From Akanthomyces muscarius (taxonomy: Eukaryota > Ascomycota > Sordariomycetes > Hypocreales > Cordycipitaceae), in assembly GCF_028009165.1 (NCBI RefSeq), contig NC_079241.1:5270001-5334000 (forward strand): 64,000 nucleotides of DNA, written 5' to 3'. This document shows positions 1 to 12,512 of the stretch, one piece after another. Under the pieces are notes generated by a model. That model saw only the letters and a program-made list of their open reading frames with translations. It was not told the DNA's origin and did not search any database. Position 1 is the first letter of the stretch. Every line of letters begins with the position of its first letter. Made by a program: the position numbers and the translations under genes.

Positions 1-1854
1 TTGCAGAGCCCTTCTGCCATTTTTCTAGGCCGAGTACATTCTGTACCATTTTCCGCGGATCTACATACCAGCCTTGGCCTCGCAGTCCATGTGTTCCCTG
101 GGAACCAAACTCACAACAATTAGAACAGCCGGCTCACGACGAACACGCAATCCGCACTCCTCCATCCAGCATGAATGCGTAATTCCATGGGCAATTCAAT
201 TTTTGCCTGCTTGCAGTTCGGCCCACTTGCCACTGTACCAACAACGGATCTGCAACCCCTTGACCTCTCGTAGCGTTCCCCGTCCCACATGCCCTTCAAC
301 GCCGAACCATAATCGCGCTAGGTTGCTTCATCTCCGTGCTGTCTCTCCGCGACTGCGAGACAAAATCCGTTGGAGTTGAGGCACACTTGGCAAATCTGGC
401 CGAACCGCAACTCTATCTAACCTCGCTCTCGCAGAATCTCTCTTTTCCTGCTAAGGCTTTGGCTTCCCGTGCGTTTCGCCCTTCCGACTCGCCTCTGCGA
501 AGCCGTGCGTTCGGGCTGCACCCCCGTAAGCTTGAGCAGGGCCGCGTCATCTCAAATCCGACCGATTGTTGGGGTTTCTTTGCTTTCTTATTGCTCTGCG
601 TAACCACCAACTTTACGTTCCCACGGGTCAGCACCCACTGACTTATGGAATAAGTATAATTCTCGCAATCGTCGTTTGCTCTGAGACCTCTTGGCAGCCA
701 CCAAAGCTTGAAGCCCTGCCACGTTGCGCGCGCTGCCGTTTCCGACCGGCCGATTATAATAAATAATGACAGCGATGCATAATTCTACAGGTGGCTGCTG
801 ATTTGTAGACCCATCAGTTGCCGACTGCGGTGACGGGCTATGCGGTCGAGCGGCGCGGGCAACGTAAACTGATATGCATCCTTTTGCCCACAACCCGCAC
901 ATGCTTATTAGCAAACACGAAGCAACATTTTACCTGCGACCTCGTTTTCCCTCTTGAGAGCAGTAACACGACTCCTGTGGTAATAAGCTAATGTGTTGCT
1001 CTTGGCCGTCATACACGAAATTCACCACACCATTACGAGTTTCCATCTCACGACGTATATATTGTTTTGCTTACATCTGCCACTCACGCCCAATGTTCTT
1101 CATAACTTACATTTAAAGCCGCCAAGAGCGTTTCTTGCATGAACCTACTTCTTGCGGAACAGTGGTGACAGGCTCCGGATTTTTTTTTGCTGCGCAGTCT
1201 CATGATGCACGGCGGGTCGAGCCTCGGGACGCGCGTTGTCCCCGACGGTACTGTACCCAAAAGCCTTCTTTGCACCTTCTTACTAGCCATGAAATACGCC
1301 CCCATGTGATAAGTGGGTTAAATCATGTGCATGCTTAATCTGGGAAATATGTCCTGACTCATTACGCGGCGGATGGCACGTAGAATGCGAGCAGTGGCTT
1401 GCTCACGAGGATCGTTTGTTAGGCCACGGACTTTGAACTGCTCATTGGCAAACTCTCCACGTAGAATAGTAGCAGCTAAGTGAAACCAGTGTACTAAGTA
1501 CAACCCGAATAATGTATGGCAGCAATGTCGAATAATCTTTTTGCGATGGGGATCCGAAGCTGCAGTATCCGACCTTGTTCGCATTGCCCAAGAACGGAGT
1601 CCGGGCACAAAATTGTGGCCTCACGCACGTTTCGACGCATCACGTTGCCTTATAGATGCCATGTATTCTATTCCAAAGTATGCAATTCATTGTACAGTTC
1701 TTGTATTTGTAATGCGATGGCCCATAACACCGAAATACCTCATACCCTGACGGCGGATGTGGCCTCCCATATAGATCTCGGCCCTCTAAATGTCTTGCCA
1801 CCTACTCGTCGGCTTTTTTTTGAATCACTTTTTTACCCTAGCTCAGAGACCGCG
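1..1854. other. Left-edge intergenic stretch, no gene recognised
   Basis: Only short open frames (about 150 codons or fewer) occur here and none has a recognisable domain, a convincing start context or splice continuity. The stretch lies downstream of the UTP4 stop codon, so its right end probably carries the UTP4 3' UTR. I see no repeats or RNA genes. Confidence 0.5.
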
Positions 1855-4479
1855 CTACCTCCTCTCCCACTCTTCGCCGGTATAGTAGCTATCCTGCATG
1901 TCTATATCCCATGTCGGACGTTCAACCAGTGCCACTTCCAAGCCCTCTTGACCGCTGAAAGAAACGACACCTAGTACAGGGCGATATTTGTATGTAATCC
2001 ACCACTTCTTCCGCCCACTCTCATCCTCTGCCCCTCCGGACTGTGTTCCGCTCGCAGCCGTGGCGCTGCGAAGTTGCGTAAGCTCGCTATCTGTGGCATC
2101 GATCATGTCGTCGTCGCTGTCATTGTCATTCTCGCCGCTAAGGCTGGGCCCGTCAACATCAACATCCTCCCACTTATTTGCCGCATATTTGCGTATTTGC
2201 TGCGGTTTTAGACCCTCCTTTTCCATGCGACCACCAGCACCGCTGGTAGCATTCGTTCGCTTGCGCTTTGTACCTGGCACGAGCTGGTCACCTGCATCTT
2301 TTTCTGGTGCCGGTAGATCTTGGCTCATGTCAAGCATGAAAAGAAACGACACCCCGTAGATCCAAAACCTAGGTCCCTGCCAAAAGGCGCCCTTGGCCAA
2401 GTCTAGCAAATCGTGAACAGGCCCGGGGAGAGCCTTGCGAGGATGACGGCGGGACCAGGGGGTCAGGGATCCTTGGAGCACGTTGAATGCGACGACATTC
2501 CACGACGACGTAACTGCTGCCAGAGTATAGTCCTCGGTGTCTCCTTGCCCGGGAACACTATCCGAGAATGCGAGGACGGACGGGGCTGCAGGCAGTTTGG
2601 GCATTAGTTTAGCATTAGGGTTGCGAACCCATCGTCCAACTTCACTTGTACCGGTACTTTCGACGTCGTCGTCTGATGAATCAGAGTCAGAAGCTGACGC
2701 GTCGCCGTCTTCATTACCATTTGCATGCCCGTTGGCAGTAGCATCTCCCGGAACACGCAGCACCCAGGTGTCAACGTATCCAGCCAGGTCAGCGACCGCA
2801 AGCAGCTTGGAGTCTGGGCTGAAAGAGATGTGGGTAACATTTCTTTCATACGAGCCCAGACCACCGTTTAGGATGTATTTGGGAACGGAGCGGTGTAGTC
2901 GACGAAGATGACGCGATGTACTGATTGTGTGGCTGCCAGAGTCAGGTGTGATGCTGGCAATGACGACGCGCGAACCATCTTGCACGAAACACAGCCAGGA
3001 TCCGTCAGGCGATATTTGCACACGGCTGGCGCCGAGATTGGTGAGTCTTTCTGGTAATTCGAGAGAAGAAAGTGTAACATCGGCGGGTTTTATAGGGTTG
3101 GAGTGTTCTAGCGCAAAGGCCTTGACGTCAGTGGATGTTGATGCGACAAGCAGGGTGCCGTCCGCGTTGATGCTGGCCGACGAAATGTTCGAGTCTCCCT
3201 TGACGACAATTGTTTTGAGTAGTCGTCGGTTTTGATTGATGTCGTAGTCGCTGTCGCCGTTAAGCTTCGTGAGGTCGGATGCAGACTGCTGCAATAGCCA
3301 CAGATGAATCTCACGATCCCACCAGCTCACCATAAATCGTGCTTTGCTAGCGCTGATGAGAGGCGGCTGTTGGGGAAGACTGCTGACCATTCTGTGATTC
3401 TCACGGCCCATCTCTTTGAGTGGGACAACGACGAGATTCGAGTCAGGGCCTCCAGAGACAACAACGCTGATGCGGGCGTGCTCGAATGTAGCCATAGCCT
3501 TGACGTCATGCTCGTGATATCTGCGCCCCCAAACCTTGCCCCAGCGCTGGCCTGCTCCAGAGTTTTGCTTGTAGAGCACGGTTCTTCTGTCCATGCCACC
3601 GCTCATGATTGTGCTGCCATCAGCGCTGATGGCGAGACTCAGGACATCTTGCTTATGACTCTGCAGCCTTTGCATCTGGGTGTAGGTTTTGCCGTCCCAG
3701 ATGCATACCTGGCCAGTTGAGTCGCCAGAAACAATGTTGCCGTTGGGGAGGCATTTGACAGACCAGACAATGATATCTTTTGAACCACCGACGAGGTCAG
3801 ACCCGAGGGTCATGCGACGCAACATATGTCCTTTGGTGATATCGTAGGCTCGTATGGTGCTGTCAGAGCAGCCAACAATGACGACTTTGCGCGATTGGAA
3901 GATGATGCTGACCATTTGGGCTTTTTTCGTGGGCGACTTGACGAGAATTCTTTGGAAGCGAAGATCGTCGTCCTCGACAGAATACATGACCAGCTCTCCG
4001 TCGATGGTGCCGGCAACAAGCTTGTTGGAGCCTTGGGTGTCGGTCACGGACGACCCTCGTTCGTCGATGAGGGCGGGCTGAGCAGCAATGCACCAAATAT
4101 CACCATGCTGGCCACTAGCATGTCTTTTGGGCTTTCCTGTTTCGAGATCCCATTCGGTAACGGTCGAAGTGTAGCCGATGCTGAAAAGTCTGGACTTGCC
4201 AATTAGGATACGGCCCTCGCCGAGATCTTGGTCGGGCTCGTTGATCCAGACAAGGCCATCGATACTGCGGTCCTTGCCACCACGGATGACGAGCTCCTGG
4301 TGCCAGATTCCAGCGGCGGCATTCCAGATTTCAATGTCGCCATTGGCTCTGCCAACGGCTAGTCGGGCAATGGCAGCATGCTTGCTGTCTCTGGTTCTCG
4401 GGTGGGAAAAGGCAACGGCGTTGATCGCAGAGGGCTGAAACGGCACGAATCGACAGCGGTGAATGTCTATGGCCGTCAT
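1855..4479 (-). CDS. UTP4: UTP4, WD40 protein of the small-subunit processome
   Basis: This is a single-exon gene of 874 residues, in the usual range for fungal Utp4 (human Cirhin). Utp4 is a t-UTP/UTPA subcomplex member that binds nascent pre-rRNA in the nucleolus and is needed for 18S rRNA processing. The N-terminal DIHRCRFVPFQPSAINAVAF followed by GRANGDIEIWN is characteristic of the family. Successive WD-type blades follow (for example SIGYTSTVTEWDLETGKP, GCSDSTIRAYDI, SGDSTGQVCIWDG, SGGMDRRTVLYK). A second propeller continues past residue 400, interrupted by an acidic low-complexity loop (SDSDSSDDDVES), with another acidic, Lys-containing region near the C terminus. The frame stays open 10 codons further upstream but only to a TTG, so I chose the ATG at 4479, which has A at -3. 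It is transcribed divergently from the WSC gene. Confident identification from family knowledge. Confidence 0.9.
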   Translation of the reverse strand: MTAIDIHRCRFVPFQPSAINAVAFSHPRTRDSKHAAIARLAVGRANGDIEIWNAAAGIWHQELVIRGGKDRSIDGLVWINEPDQDLGEGRILIGKSRLFSIGYTSTVTEWDLETGKPKRHASGQHGDIWCIAAQPALIDERGSSVTDTQGSNKLVAGTIDGELVMYSVEDDDLRFQRILVKSPTKKAQMVSIIFQSRKVVIVGCSDSTIRAYDITKGHMLRRMTLGSDLVGGSKDIIVWSVKCLPNGNIVSGDSTGQVCIWDGKTYTQMQRLQSHKQDVLSLAISADGSTIMSGGMDRRTVLYKQNSGAGQRWGKVWGRRYHEHDVKAMATFEHARISVVVSGGPDSNLVVVPLKEMGRENHRMVSSLPQQPPLISASKARFMVSWWDREIHLWLLQQSASDLTKLNGDSDYDINQNRRLLKTIVVKGDSNISSASINADGTLLVASTSTDVKAFALEHSNPIKPADVTLSSLELPERLTNLGASRVQISPDGSWLCFVQDGSRVVIASITPDSGSHTISTSRHLRRLHRSVPKYILNGGLGSYERNVTHISFSPDSKLLAVADLAGYVDTWVLRVPGDATANGHANGNEDGDASASDSDSSDDDVESTGTSEVGRWVRNPNAKLMPKLPAAPSVLAFSDSVPGQGDTEDYTLAAVTSSWNVVAFNVLQGSLTPWSRRHPRKALPGPVHDLLDLAKGAFWQGPRFWIYGVSFLFMLDMSQDLPAPEKDAGDQLVPGTKRKRTNATSGAGGRMEKEGLKPQQIRKYAANKWEDVDVDGPSLSGENDNDSDDDMIDATDSELTQLRSATAASGTQSGGAEDESGRKKWWITYKYRPVLGVVSFSGQEGLEVALVERPTWDIDMQDSYYTGEEWERR

Positions 4480-5207
4480 TGTCACGGTCGCCGGTCTGCA
4501 GCAGTGCAATTTACTATGTGCACAAACAGGATCGCGACGAAGTGCAGCTGCTGGTTGAAGAGAAAAAAAATATCTTGGCCTGCCTATCTAATCTCTAGCC
4601 TCGAAATTTTTTTGGGGTCGCTTTGGCTGGCCCCTCAAGACCCCACTGCGTCGGTACGTACCTCCTCCTCCTCATGTAATCGGTGTTGGCTCACTGTGAA
4701 ATATAATATTACAAAAATTAATGCCAAAAAAAATTCGAAGAGAGCTGGCTATGAAGAATCCACGAATGATCGATAATGGCGACGTATCGACCGATGACGA
4801 GGAAATTTGGGTCAATTGAGCCATGCTCTCATCGCTCTCACCACATAAGAATGGACACACTCTACCTGCCATGGATGCAAACTTGGCATACAGACACGCC
4901 GAGTTGATGAAGAAAAGGGCCAAAAAAACCCCCGGGAAAAAGAAAAGAACAATTAAAAACAGGCAAAATTGTGCTGCAGGATTTTTAGGAATTGTTCCAC
5001 GGTATGTGACAAGAATGAACTCGCGTCTGGGTATACTGATGCTCCTTCCCGGGGCTGAAGCGAGATCCAAATACCGAGCACCTTCGTCAATCGTTCCTCA
5101 ACCTCTCATTCTTCTTCTACAACACTTCAACAAACCACGCTTTTTTGGGATCGATTTTGGACTCTTCTTGGATCGTATCTTATAGACCAACCCGAACCAA
5201 CTCCGCC
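4480..5207. promoter_or_regulatory. Divergent intergenic promoter region, UTP4 / WSC protein
   Basis: These 728 bp separate two divergent start codons and must hold both 5' UTRs and promoters. Homopolymeric A/T runs occur (4561-4570, 4726-4735, 4921-4950), common in fungal promoters. I found no clear TATA box at a convincing distance from either start, and a minus-strand open frame here has no recognisable content. Confidence 0.5.
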
Positions 5208-7368
5208 ATGACTCTGCCACTACATCACACGGCCAGTCAGAAATGGCCTAGTCGAGCATGCTCACGCACACTTCGACGACACAGTATTGTTTATGGTAGC
5301 TTGGCCTTTCTAGCGGTTGGCATTTTATGCACTACACTGGTTGTCAGCACCTGGACTCGTACTGAGGCATCGGCGCCACCAGCAAAACGTGGACTGGACA
5401 GTGAGGAAGTGGTCTCTAGAGAGGCAAAGGTATGAGACAGGCGAGACATCGAGTCGTCAAACATGTATCTAACAGTTTCAGGAATCGTACCTTGAGCTAA
5501 ATTCGTGGCCTTCTCAATCAACCCACCAAGGTTGGCCGACAATCACCACAACTACGGCAAGTCCTGGCACTCTCGAATCTCCAGTCGACCTACTCGGTGG
5601 CCTTACTGGCCTTACTGGCGTGATGTCACACTTTTACGTTGGCCAGACGAATTATAAACCTACGGAATTTTATTCATCATCTCCGCCAAACCCTGTGCCC
5701 GCTGATCCGCTGATGGCATTATCCGAGGCTTTTCGAAAGGTCATAGCCAGCGGTGAATCGCCACACAATAATACCGACATCCAGAAGCCAGATATCAAAG
5801 CAAGGCAAAACCGCCAGTATATCGAAGACTCCATCTTGTGGGCGGGACAGCCGTCGCTGCTCGGTATGCTCTCCGACATCGTTGGTCAAGTTTGCTTCAT
5901 TGACCCCGGTGCTGGCGCGAGACTGCTTGATACAATTCTGGGCGCCCTTCCTATTGACAGTATGGGCATCACAGGTGCTATTACTACCGTGACAGAGCAT
6001 TCATCCGCGTCGACCACTGATATACTACCGTTGATCTTGCCAGCCATTGCGACCGCGCTCGGAAAACGTGTTGAACAGTCCCGCATTGCGGACACTCAGA
6101 ATATCAATGGCATCATGGGAACCTTGATCTGGCATGGTGGAGTATTTGTGGGCGAAATGATCAACTCCGAGATATATTTGGCCAGCACGGAGCTGTACGA
6201 TGTTCTGAGCCAGGTGGCGGGACTCATGTGTGCGGCCGGAGGCCATCTTGCCCTTCCAATCTGTACGATTTCGAAATGGATCTCGGGCACGTCATACGAG
6301 ATTATCGTTCCTTGTGGTTACACCAGCCCAAGGTTTCCATCCTCGTCATCGCGCCCTCCCGAAAGTTACATATCAGAGACGACCAGTGCAGTGGAATGGA
6401 CTGTAATGACCATACCACCAACGGCCGGATATAGCTTTTCTTCACTTTTGCCTAGTAGCATACCTCCAGCGTACGGAAACGGCGCACCACAATGCACGGC
6501 AGATACACTTGTCGGCGACGTACCTGTACAATCAAATCAGCCCGATAGCCAGCAGCTCCCGACAAGTTCCACATCAACTCTACCTCCTGCTTATTCAAAT
6601 CTACCTCGTAAGAATCATGTTTCACTCTTACTCCCAATTACTAACAAGGAATCAGTGCCTAGCTCCACAAATGGGCACACCGAGCCAGATCCGTCTGCTC
6701 AAAATGCAGCGTGCCCGGTTTGCTCATGCCCCGGTGAAGCGCCTCCCGCTTACTCTTCTGGTCCATGCGACAATTGCGCTACGGAACCGCCAGAAGAAAT
6801 CCCATCCAGCTATGGATACGAAGGGCGAAAGCTTACCAGCCCGATTGCAGTGACAACGGAATGTGCTGCAGACCAGTCACGCCAGTTGACAGAGCCTACG
6901 CCGGGTGCTGACGGAATACCTATGTACTCGAAACCGACAGAGGAGCCAAGCCGAAACGATCATAGTTATAGTAAGAAGTACAACATACACGGAGCAAATT
7001 CACACGCTTCAGGCTCCAACGACTGGAGATATCTGGGCTGTTACAGTGATTCGCCGGCGAGAGTCGTTCAAGGTGGTGGCGCGAAGGGTTTTTTTCGTGG
7101 AGATGTTTCCAATAGGAGATGCATGGACTTTTGCAAGTCAAATGGATTCGTCACTGCAGGTACGGAAGACGGTAAAGAGTGCTGGTGTGGACACTCAATG
7201 GCAGAAAGTGTTCAGCTTCTACCAGCGACAGCTTGTTCGGCAATATGCCACGGCGACAGCTCAGATTATTGCGGCGGCACTTGGGCAATATCAATTTACA
7301 GCAGCGCAGATCGATATAGAGCAAAGCCGAAGTACGGAACTTTGGCCGAGTTACTGGCGTTGCATTAG
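5208..7368 (+). CDS. WSC-domain type II membrane protein with PPAY motifs
   Basis: Two exons, 5208-5429 and 5482-7368, joined in phase 0 across a 52-bp GTATGA...CAG intron, give 702 residues. Residues 27-49 form one hydrophobic helix preceded by arginines, so the protein is probably signal-anchored with its C terminus outside. The last ~110 residues from W589 are a WSC domain (YLGCYSD..., RCMDFC, GLY-type CWCG, CSAICHGDSSDYCGG), a cysteine-rich carbohydrate-binding module of fungal wall sensors and oxidases. The middle has an uncharacterised ~180-residue region with several hydrophobic stretches (about residues 140-330). A low-complexity linker follows, with PPAY at about 402, 442 and 495 and two degenerate copies after that. 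It differs from yeast WSC sensors, where WSC is N-terminal and the TM is C-terminal. Function unknown; wall association is inferred. Confidence 0.75.
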
Positions 7369-10300
7369 CCATACCCGAATGGCAACGGTCGCTCAATTGC
7401 ATCTGCCGGCGACGAGCGAGGGCGTGGCGCCAAGACCTTGCTGGCAGTAGACTGGGAGAGGGATTATACGCCCTAGATGCAATCTTATCATTTAAGGGGT
7501 TATTCTGGACAGATAATGGTACGATGGGAAGATTGGCAGAATCTTATCAAAGTATGTTCAGTGGTTTTTTCTAGCTTGAACCGGCTTCTTGCCCGTCAGA
7601 GGCCAGCATATAATTGACGACCTCACGATCCGTGGAAGAACTAGCATATCTTTGTTATCGAGAACCGAGTATTTAGGTACCTTATTCTGACTTCTAATCT
7701 CTCCTATCTGCTCGACGCAGCCTAGCTCCGGCGTGCATTGAACATACCCTAGCAGGTCGCGGACTTGGCAGAACAGGCAACAAAGAACCCATTTATAAGT
7801 GAGCAACAGGAATGGATACACAATAGAACCCGTACAACCCTAGTTTCCATACCGGCCTAGCTACAGCACATCACTCAGACGCACAACCATGGGTGGTGTT
7901 GGGGTGTGTACCATAACGACAGATCTTGATTGCATGTTGGTAGGTGTGCAGCCATTGATCTAGATCGATTGACAGTGCTGAGTTGTCTAGAGACGTGATG
8001 CTGAGCCTCGGAGGACCATTTTTCAACAGAGCCAAGTTTTAAAACATTCTGGTCTGGACAATACAGCCCTGGCTCGATGTATGTCGTTTCGATATACTCC
8101 CAAATCGGCATTAGCTAGACCCCGGAAGACGCGGGACTCGAGGCAAATGAACAATATTTTGGCCCTTCATTTCCGCAGCTTTGAAACACTGAGACAAGTG
8201 ACTGGCCCCCAGTACTCTGGTAATGTTTTCTGTGGCAGTTCACATCATCCACCAGCCCTCCATAAGGCCTATGCGGCAAGGTACGAGTACGGACGACATT
8301 AGAATAAGACCAGTTATTAAAGTTTCCCCTTGGGTCGGGTTACAGGGTCAAAGACATTTCGTCTGTGTGGTAACTGGGGTGTAGCGTGCTGGTGCACGGA
8401 CAAGTGTTCGGATGAATGGAAGCGTGGCAAGATTTGGCAGTGTAGGTACTGGTGCTAGCCAGACTGGCGCTCCCCCCCTTCTAATTATTTTGGACCAAAC
8501 ACTCGGCTCCTCTGAACCGCCGCGACATTGGTGCATCGCGGTCGGCGCAGCGCTAGCTCGCTCTACAGACACGCCCCCCACCATCTTCCCCAAGCTAAGA
8601 GGCCGATGATGGCATTTTGTCATGTACTGTTGACACTGGATGCCCGCTGGCCCGCGGCCGGAGAGTGATGTTGCTGATTAAAAGGTATTGCAAGCTAGCT
8701 AATGACTAGCTGTCCAAGGAAGGGAGGGTCACATGTACTGTAGGAATGGGTTCAAAGCACAGGGCCGCTGCTGCATATGACGACTTGATCGGTGTCCGTT
8801 TTTCTGTAATGAATGCGAGCCTATTCGGCATCCATGCAGCAGTGCTTTTGAGTGCGTACCGACAGGATGGACAGGGTCGATGCTGTAGTGCGTTCTGACC
8901 GTAGTTTGCATACAGCCCTCCGACCTCGTCAATTGTACAACGAGCGCCGAATGATTCGTACCTTCCTACCTGATAAGTAACATTATGTATTTCTGTGCAA
9001 TTCTGACCAAGGCATGTTGGCTATTGCCTTCGCTCAGGGTTGACGCAGCAGCGGCAAATCGAATCCAACGCAGAAGAAAGCACAGGCAGCGTGTTAACTG
9101 ATAGGCGGAATACATGTGTGCTTCGGAATCAGAGCGCCTTTCCCCATGCTGGAGCTGCGGAACATGCCTGTATTAAGTCATTGCCTGCCCCAGCGACTCC
9201 GCATGGCTGGATGAGCCTGACAGCCATCGGCAAGCAAGGGTAGCAGGAGGGAGGTCTCATCACCTACATGCCACTTTTTTCTCCCCAAAACTTCCGCGGA
9301 ACGTTAGAAATCAGAGTGCTGTGGTACAGTCTCCGCACAGCAACAACACTGCGCGCTCCAATATTTACGCAATTGATTCTACCAGTAGATCTACCGGGCG
9401 GCGGGCGACCGTGTCAGGGCACAGACATGTGGATGGAGAAAGGCCGACAATCAATGACCGGGGGAGGGAAAAGGCGGCGGCGAAGGAGGCTCGCATTAGC
9501 GCCCACGAATCTGACTCCCGTGATTGTCCATAACAGCAAGCCGTTTGATGGAGGCCGACCTCCGCATCTCTGCATGAAGAAAGCTACGCTGCTGGTGGCC
9601 ATCGTGGCTGGCTGTCAGTCAACTGGGCAGAAGTGTGCGGCTGCAGGGACTATTCATACAGTGTGGACGAAGCGTGGCCCCTGCTTCTTGCCTTGACTCG
9701 AAACAAGGTTGCCCAGTGCGCCTCTGCTCTTCAGGAGGCTCAATGGAAGAAGGCCGAGTCCAAAGAAGGAGGCTCGACATCTCAATCGTTCAGCGAGTCC
9801 ATCATGCCATCCAGCCTCGCCGCTCGCCCGACCAGGATGGAGCACAAGAAGCCTGGTGGAGAGAAGCGCACTAACCAGCTAATCCCCTGCTAGGACGAAC
9901 TGAAACCAACTGAGTACTTTGCCCAGTCCGGGGGATTGTAGTCCGCTACTAACGTTAACTACTGAGTACACTCGCCTCTCGCCTTTTCACTTTCCGAGAG
10001 GCTGAAGAGCTGCTCCACTCAAGGACATGGGATCGCGTATTCCTGTCTCTTTGACGAAAGAGAGGCCTGGGGTAAAACCGTAAAACCCGCTCGCTGCGCA
10101 GTGGTAACAGGCGTGTTGCGCCGCCTGCATGAGCGCGCCAGACCCTGGCTGTTCGGCTCTTGTTATCTTCTGCAGCCTGCAGTTCGGCAACGAGAAAAGG
10201 AAAAGCCAGCCAACAGCACCCTTGCTGCTGCAGGGCCGAGACATAATATACACCACACGCAGCAACTGGCTCCTTCGGCAATGCCTACGAAAATAGTTTC

Positions 10301-12451
10301 AGTTCCGGGCTCTGACCTACGCCCGAGGATGCGCCCCCCCGGCTGGCCACGTTTCCCCCCTGTACAACCTGTACAAATGATTTGATTTTCTTAGATCGCG
10401 AGTGATGTAATTAGTGCAAAGAGCAAAGTGCGCTACCCAAAGATACTGGGGTAATACCAGTGCGCAGCTACTCCAACGGGAAAGAGAGGTATTGCTAGTT
10501 GCTAGTCAGCAAGTCACCTAGTCGTGATTAGTTTAGCTCTTGCATTGCATCTGGAGCAGAGTTGCTAGCGGCGACGCGGACGACCAGAGAGTGCAACGCC
10601 AGAGCTGCGAGGCCCCACGGCACAGTGGTCTGCCGGACGATCTTGTCGAATGAATGACGGAATGGAGCCAGCCAGTCCAATTAGCTTTCCCCACAAAGTT
10701 CAAAGGAAAGCTTGCGGCGATACTTCCTCTCGCGACCTTTGGGGGCGGCGGTCGGAAGTTCGGGGTTTAGTGGTTCAGGGACGTGGGACACAGCATCGTG
10801 ATGCATGCTCCCAAAACTCGCAAGCACAAGAATGACAGCCCTGCCCTAGACACGACCAGGGCTTTCTTGTCTCTACGGATACCGCCAGTCGCAAATTAAC
10901 AGGTCGCAAAGCTCCGCGGCCTTTTGTGCGCGCCTGCAGTTGCAACAACGTGGGTGTTGCAATTGAGAGACATGCATTTTGCAATTGAGGGTCTTGTGCC
11001 CAGCGCAGCGCCTAATCAGACCATGTGAGCTTTGTGAAGGGAGGCACAGATGAGATGTGGTCTCATAGATATCCGAGTCACCAAGGGAGGACGTTTCTCG
11101 TTTCCCGTGCCGGGGCTTGGGTTCTTGTCTTCTTTTTATTCCCCGAACTCGCTAAACAACTGGAGCAAAAGCAAACCGTTCTTCTTTTACACCGCTCGAA
11201 CGAATGTCCGAATTATACGCCTCGTCTCGAGGCTTCCGGGGTTGCAAGTCGCCCGTCGCAGCAGCTGCAAGCACGCAATTGAAAAGCTGAACCTGCGGTG
11301 ACGGTCGCACAACGACGCATGGGCAAATCTGCCTTGAAAAAACATTGGCCAGAAGCGATTTGAATAAAAAGACCACACAGCCGTCAAACTGCTTGCATTG
11401 TGGCCGCCCGGTCGAGCCTCGCGCCGGAGTCTATGAAAGCTCAATTCGAAGTCGGGCAAGCCGCGATCGTGACATGGCGTTTGGCCAAGCGATTTTGCGG
11501 CGATAGCAATTTTTTTTCTCCCTTTCTCCGCATTGTTTTGACATGGGGTGGCGGCGGCGGCGGCAGCCAAGCAATCCTCCTGCGACGCCCTTGACTGAAA
11601 ATGTGCAAGTCCTTCGTTCAAAGTCAGTCCAGAATGACGCCGCGAAGCTGGCGAGGGACGATGCCAATTGAAGCTCAAGTGGCTGCTCGCATGTACGGCT
11701 GAGCCGTGGGAATGTGCTCGCATACGGTGGCCTTCGACTCGGTCGCTCCCGGGATTGTGCATGGCAAGTGTTTTCTTCGTTTTACTTTATAGCATGATCC
11801 TGGGCCTGACGCCGGGCCGTTGCAGCTGGTGCAAAAACACCCGTAGTCTTTCCTCAAATAAATACCGTGGTGCAAAGCGCAAGCATCAGTGCGACTTTCA
11901 AACCCCAATCATGAAATGCAAGGGTAAGCGAGTGACTTGTCAGCTCATGTTCGGCTCTTTTGCCCTTTACCACCATTTCCTCCGTTTCTCGCGATCCGCT
12001 TTTTGCAAAATTAGTTGGTCGCTGCACCGTTCAGGGTATTATATTGCTTCATGGCGTCCTGGTCACAGCAGCCGCAGCTCTCCGCCCAATGGAAGCTCGG
12101 GGATCGTCCACTCAGCACCATGTCTTGACGACGCAATTCGTCAAGCAGCGGAGAGCTGCCGGTGTCGAGGCCGCGCTGCTCCCCGCAGAGGGGGCCAAAG
12201 TAGCGCGGTTCTGGTGCTCCGAAACGATGATCGTTGCGCTGTATTGTTCAAAACAGAGGGACCCTGGCAGCCTGGCCGTATTGGTAGTGGCTCGCATTGC
12301 CACCCCCGACGTGTTTTTCTTTTCTTTTTGACTCGTCCCAATTTTTGTGCTCAGTCCACGGACAAGAGGGCGGTAACTGGCCTCGGAAAGACGAGCGAAC
12401 CACCAGTAGCAGTCCTTTTTTCTGCCAGCCGGCTTCCTGGTCGACTTGAAC
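7369..12451. other. Long gene-poor stretch
   Basis: About 5 kb of ordinary base composition with no recognisable domain, no spliceable series of exons and no RNA gene that I can see. The longest open frame (11668-12519, 283 codons) runs into the terminal repeat of the adjacent element, is Arg/Ser/Cys-rich and looks like a chance frame. A lineage-specific gene or long non-coding RNA cannot be excluded from sequence alone. Confidence 0.5.
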
Positions 12452-12453
12452 TA

Positions 12454-12512
12454 ACGTCGGCCACCCACTTTCGGGTCCCCCCCGCTTTCGGGTCAGCGTT
12501 TTACACCAAAAA
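12454..12512 (+). repeat. Left terminal inverted repeat
   Basis: A 59-bp repeat matching the reverse complement of 13195-13253 with three mismatches by eye. It contains two CTTTCGGGTC-type copies separated by a C-rich run and ends in TTTTACACCAAAAA. Confidence 0.9.

Noticed and set aside
4672..5070. 132-codon minus-strand frame with hydrophobic runs between UTP4 and the WSC gene
   Set aside because: The hydrophobic part is the translation of A-rich promoter runs (Phe/Leu/Ile from poly-T); no family likeness.
11187..11762. 191-codon minus-strand frame
   Set aside because: No recognisable motif, low-complexity Arg/His/Ala content, no support from neighbouring exons.
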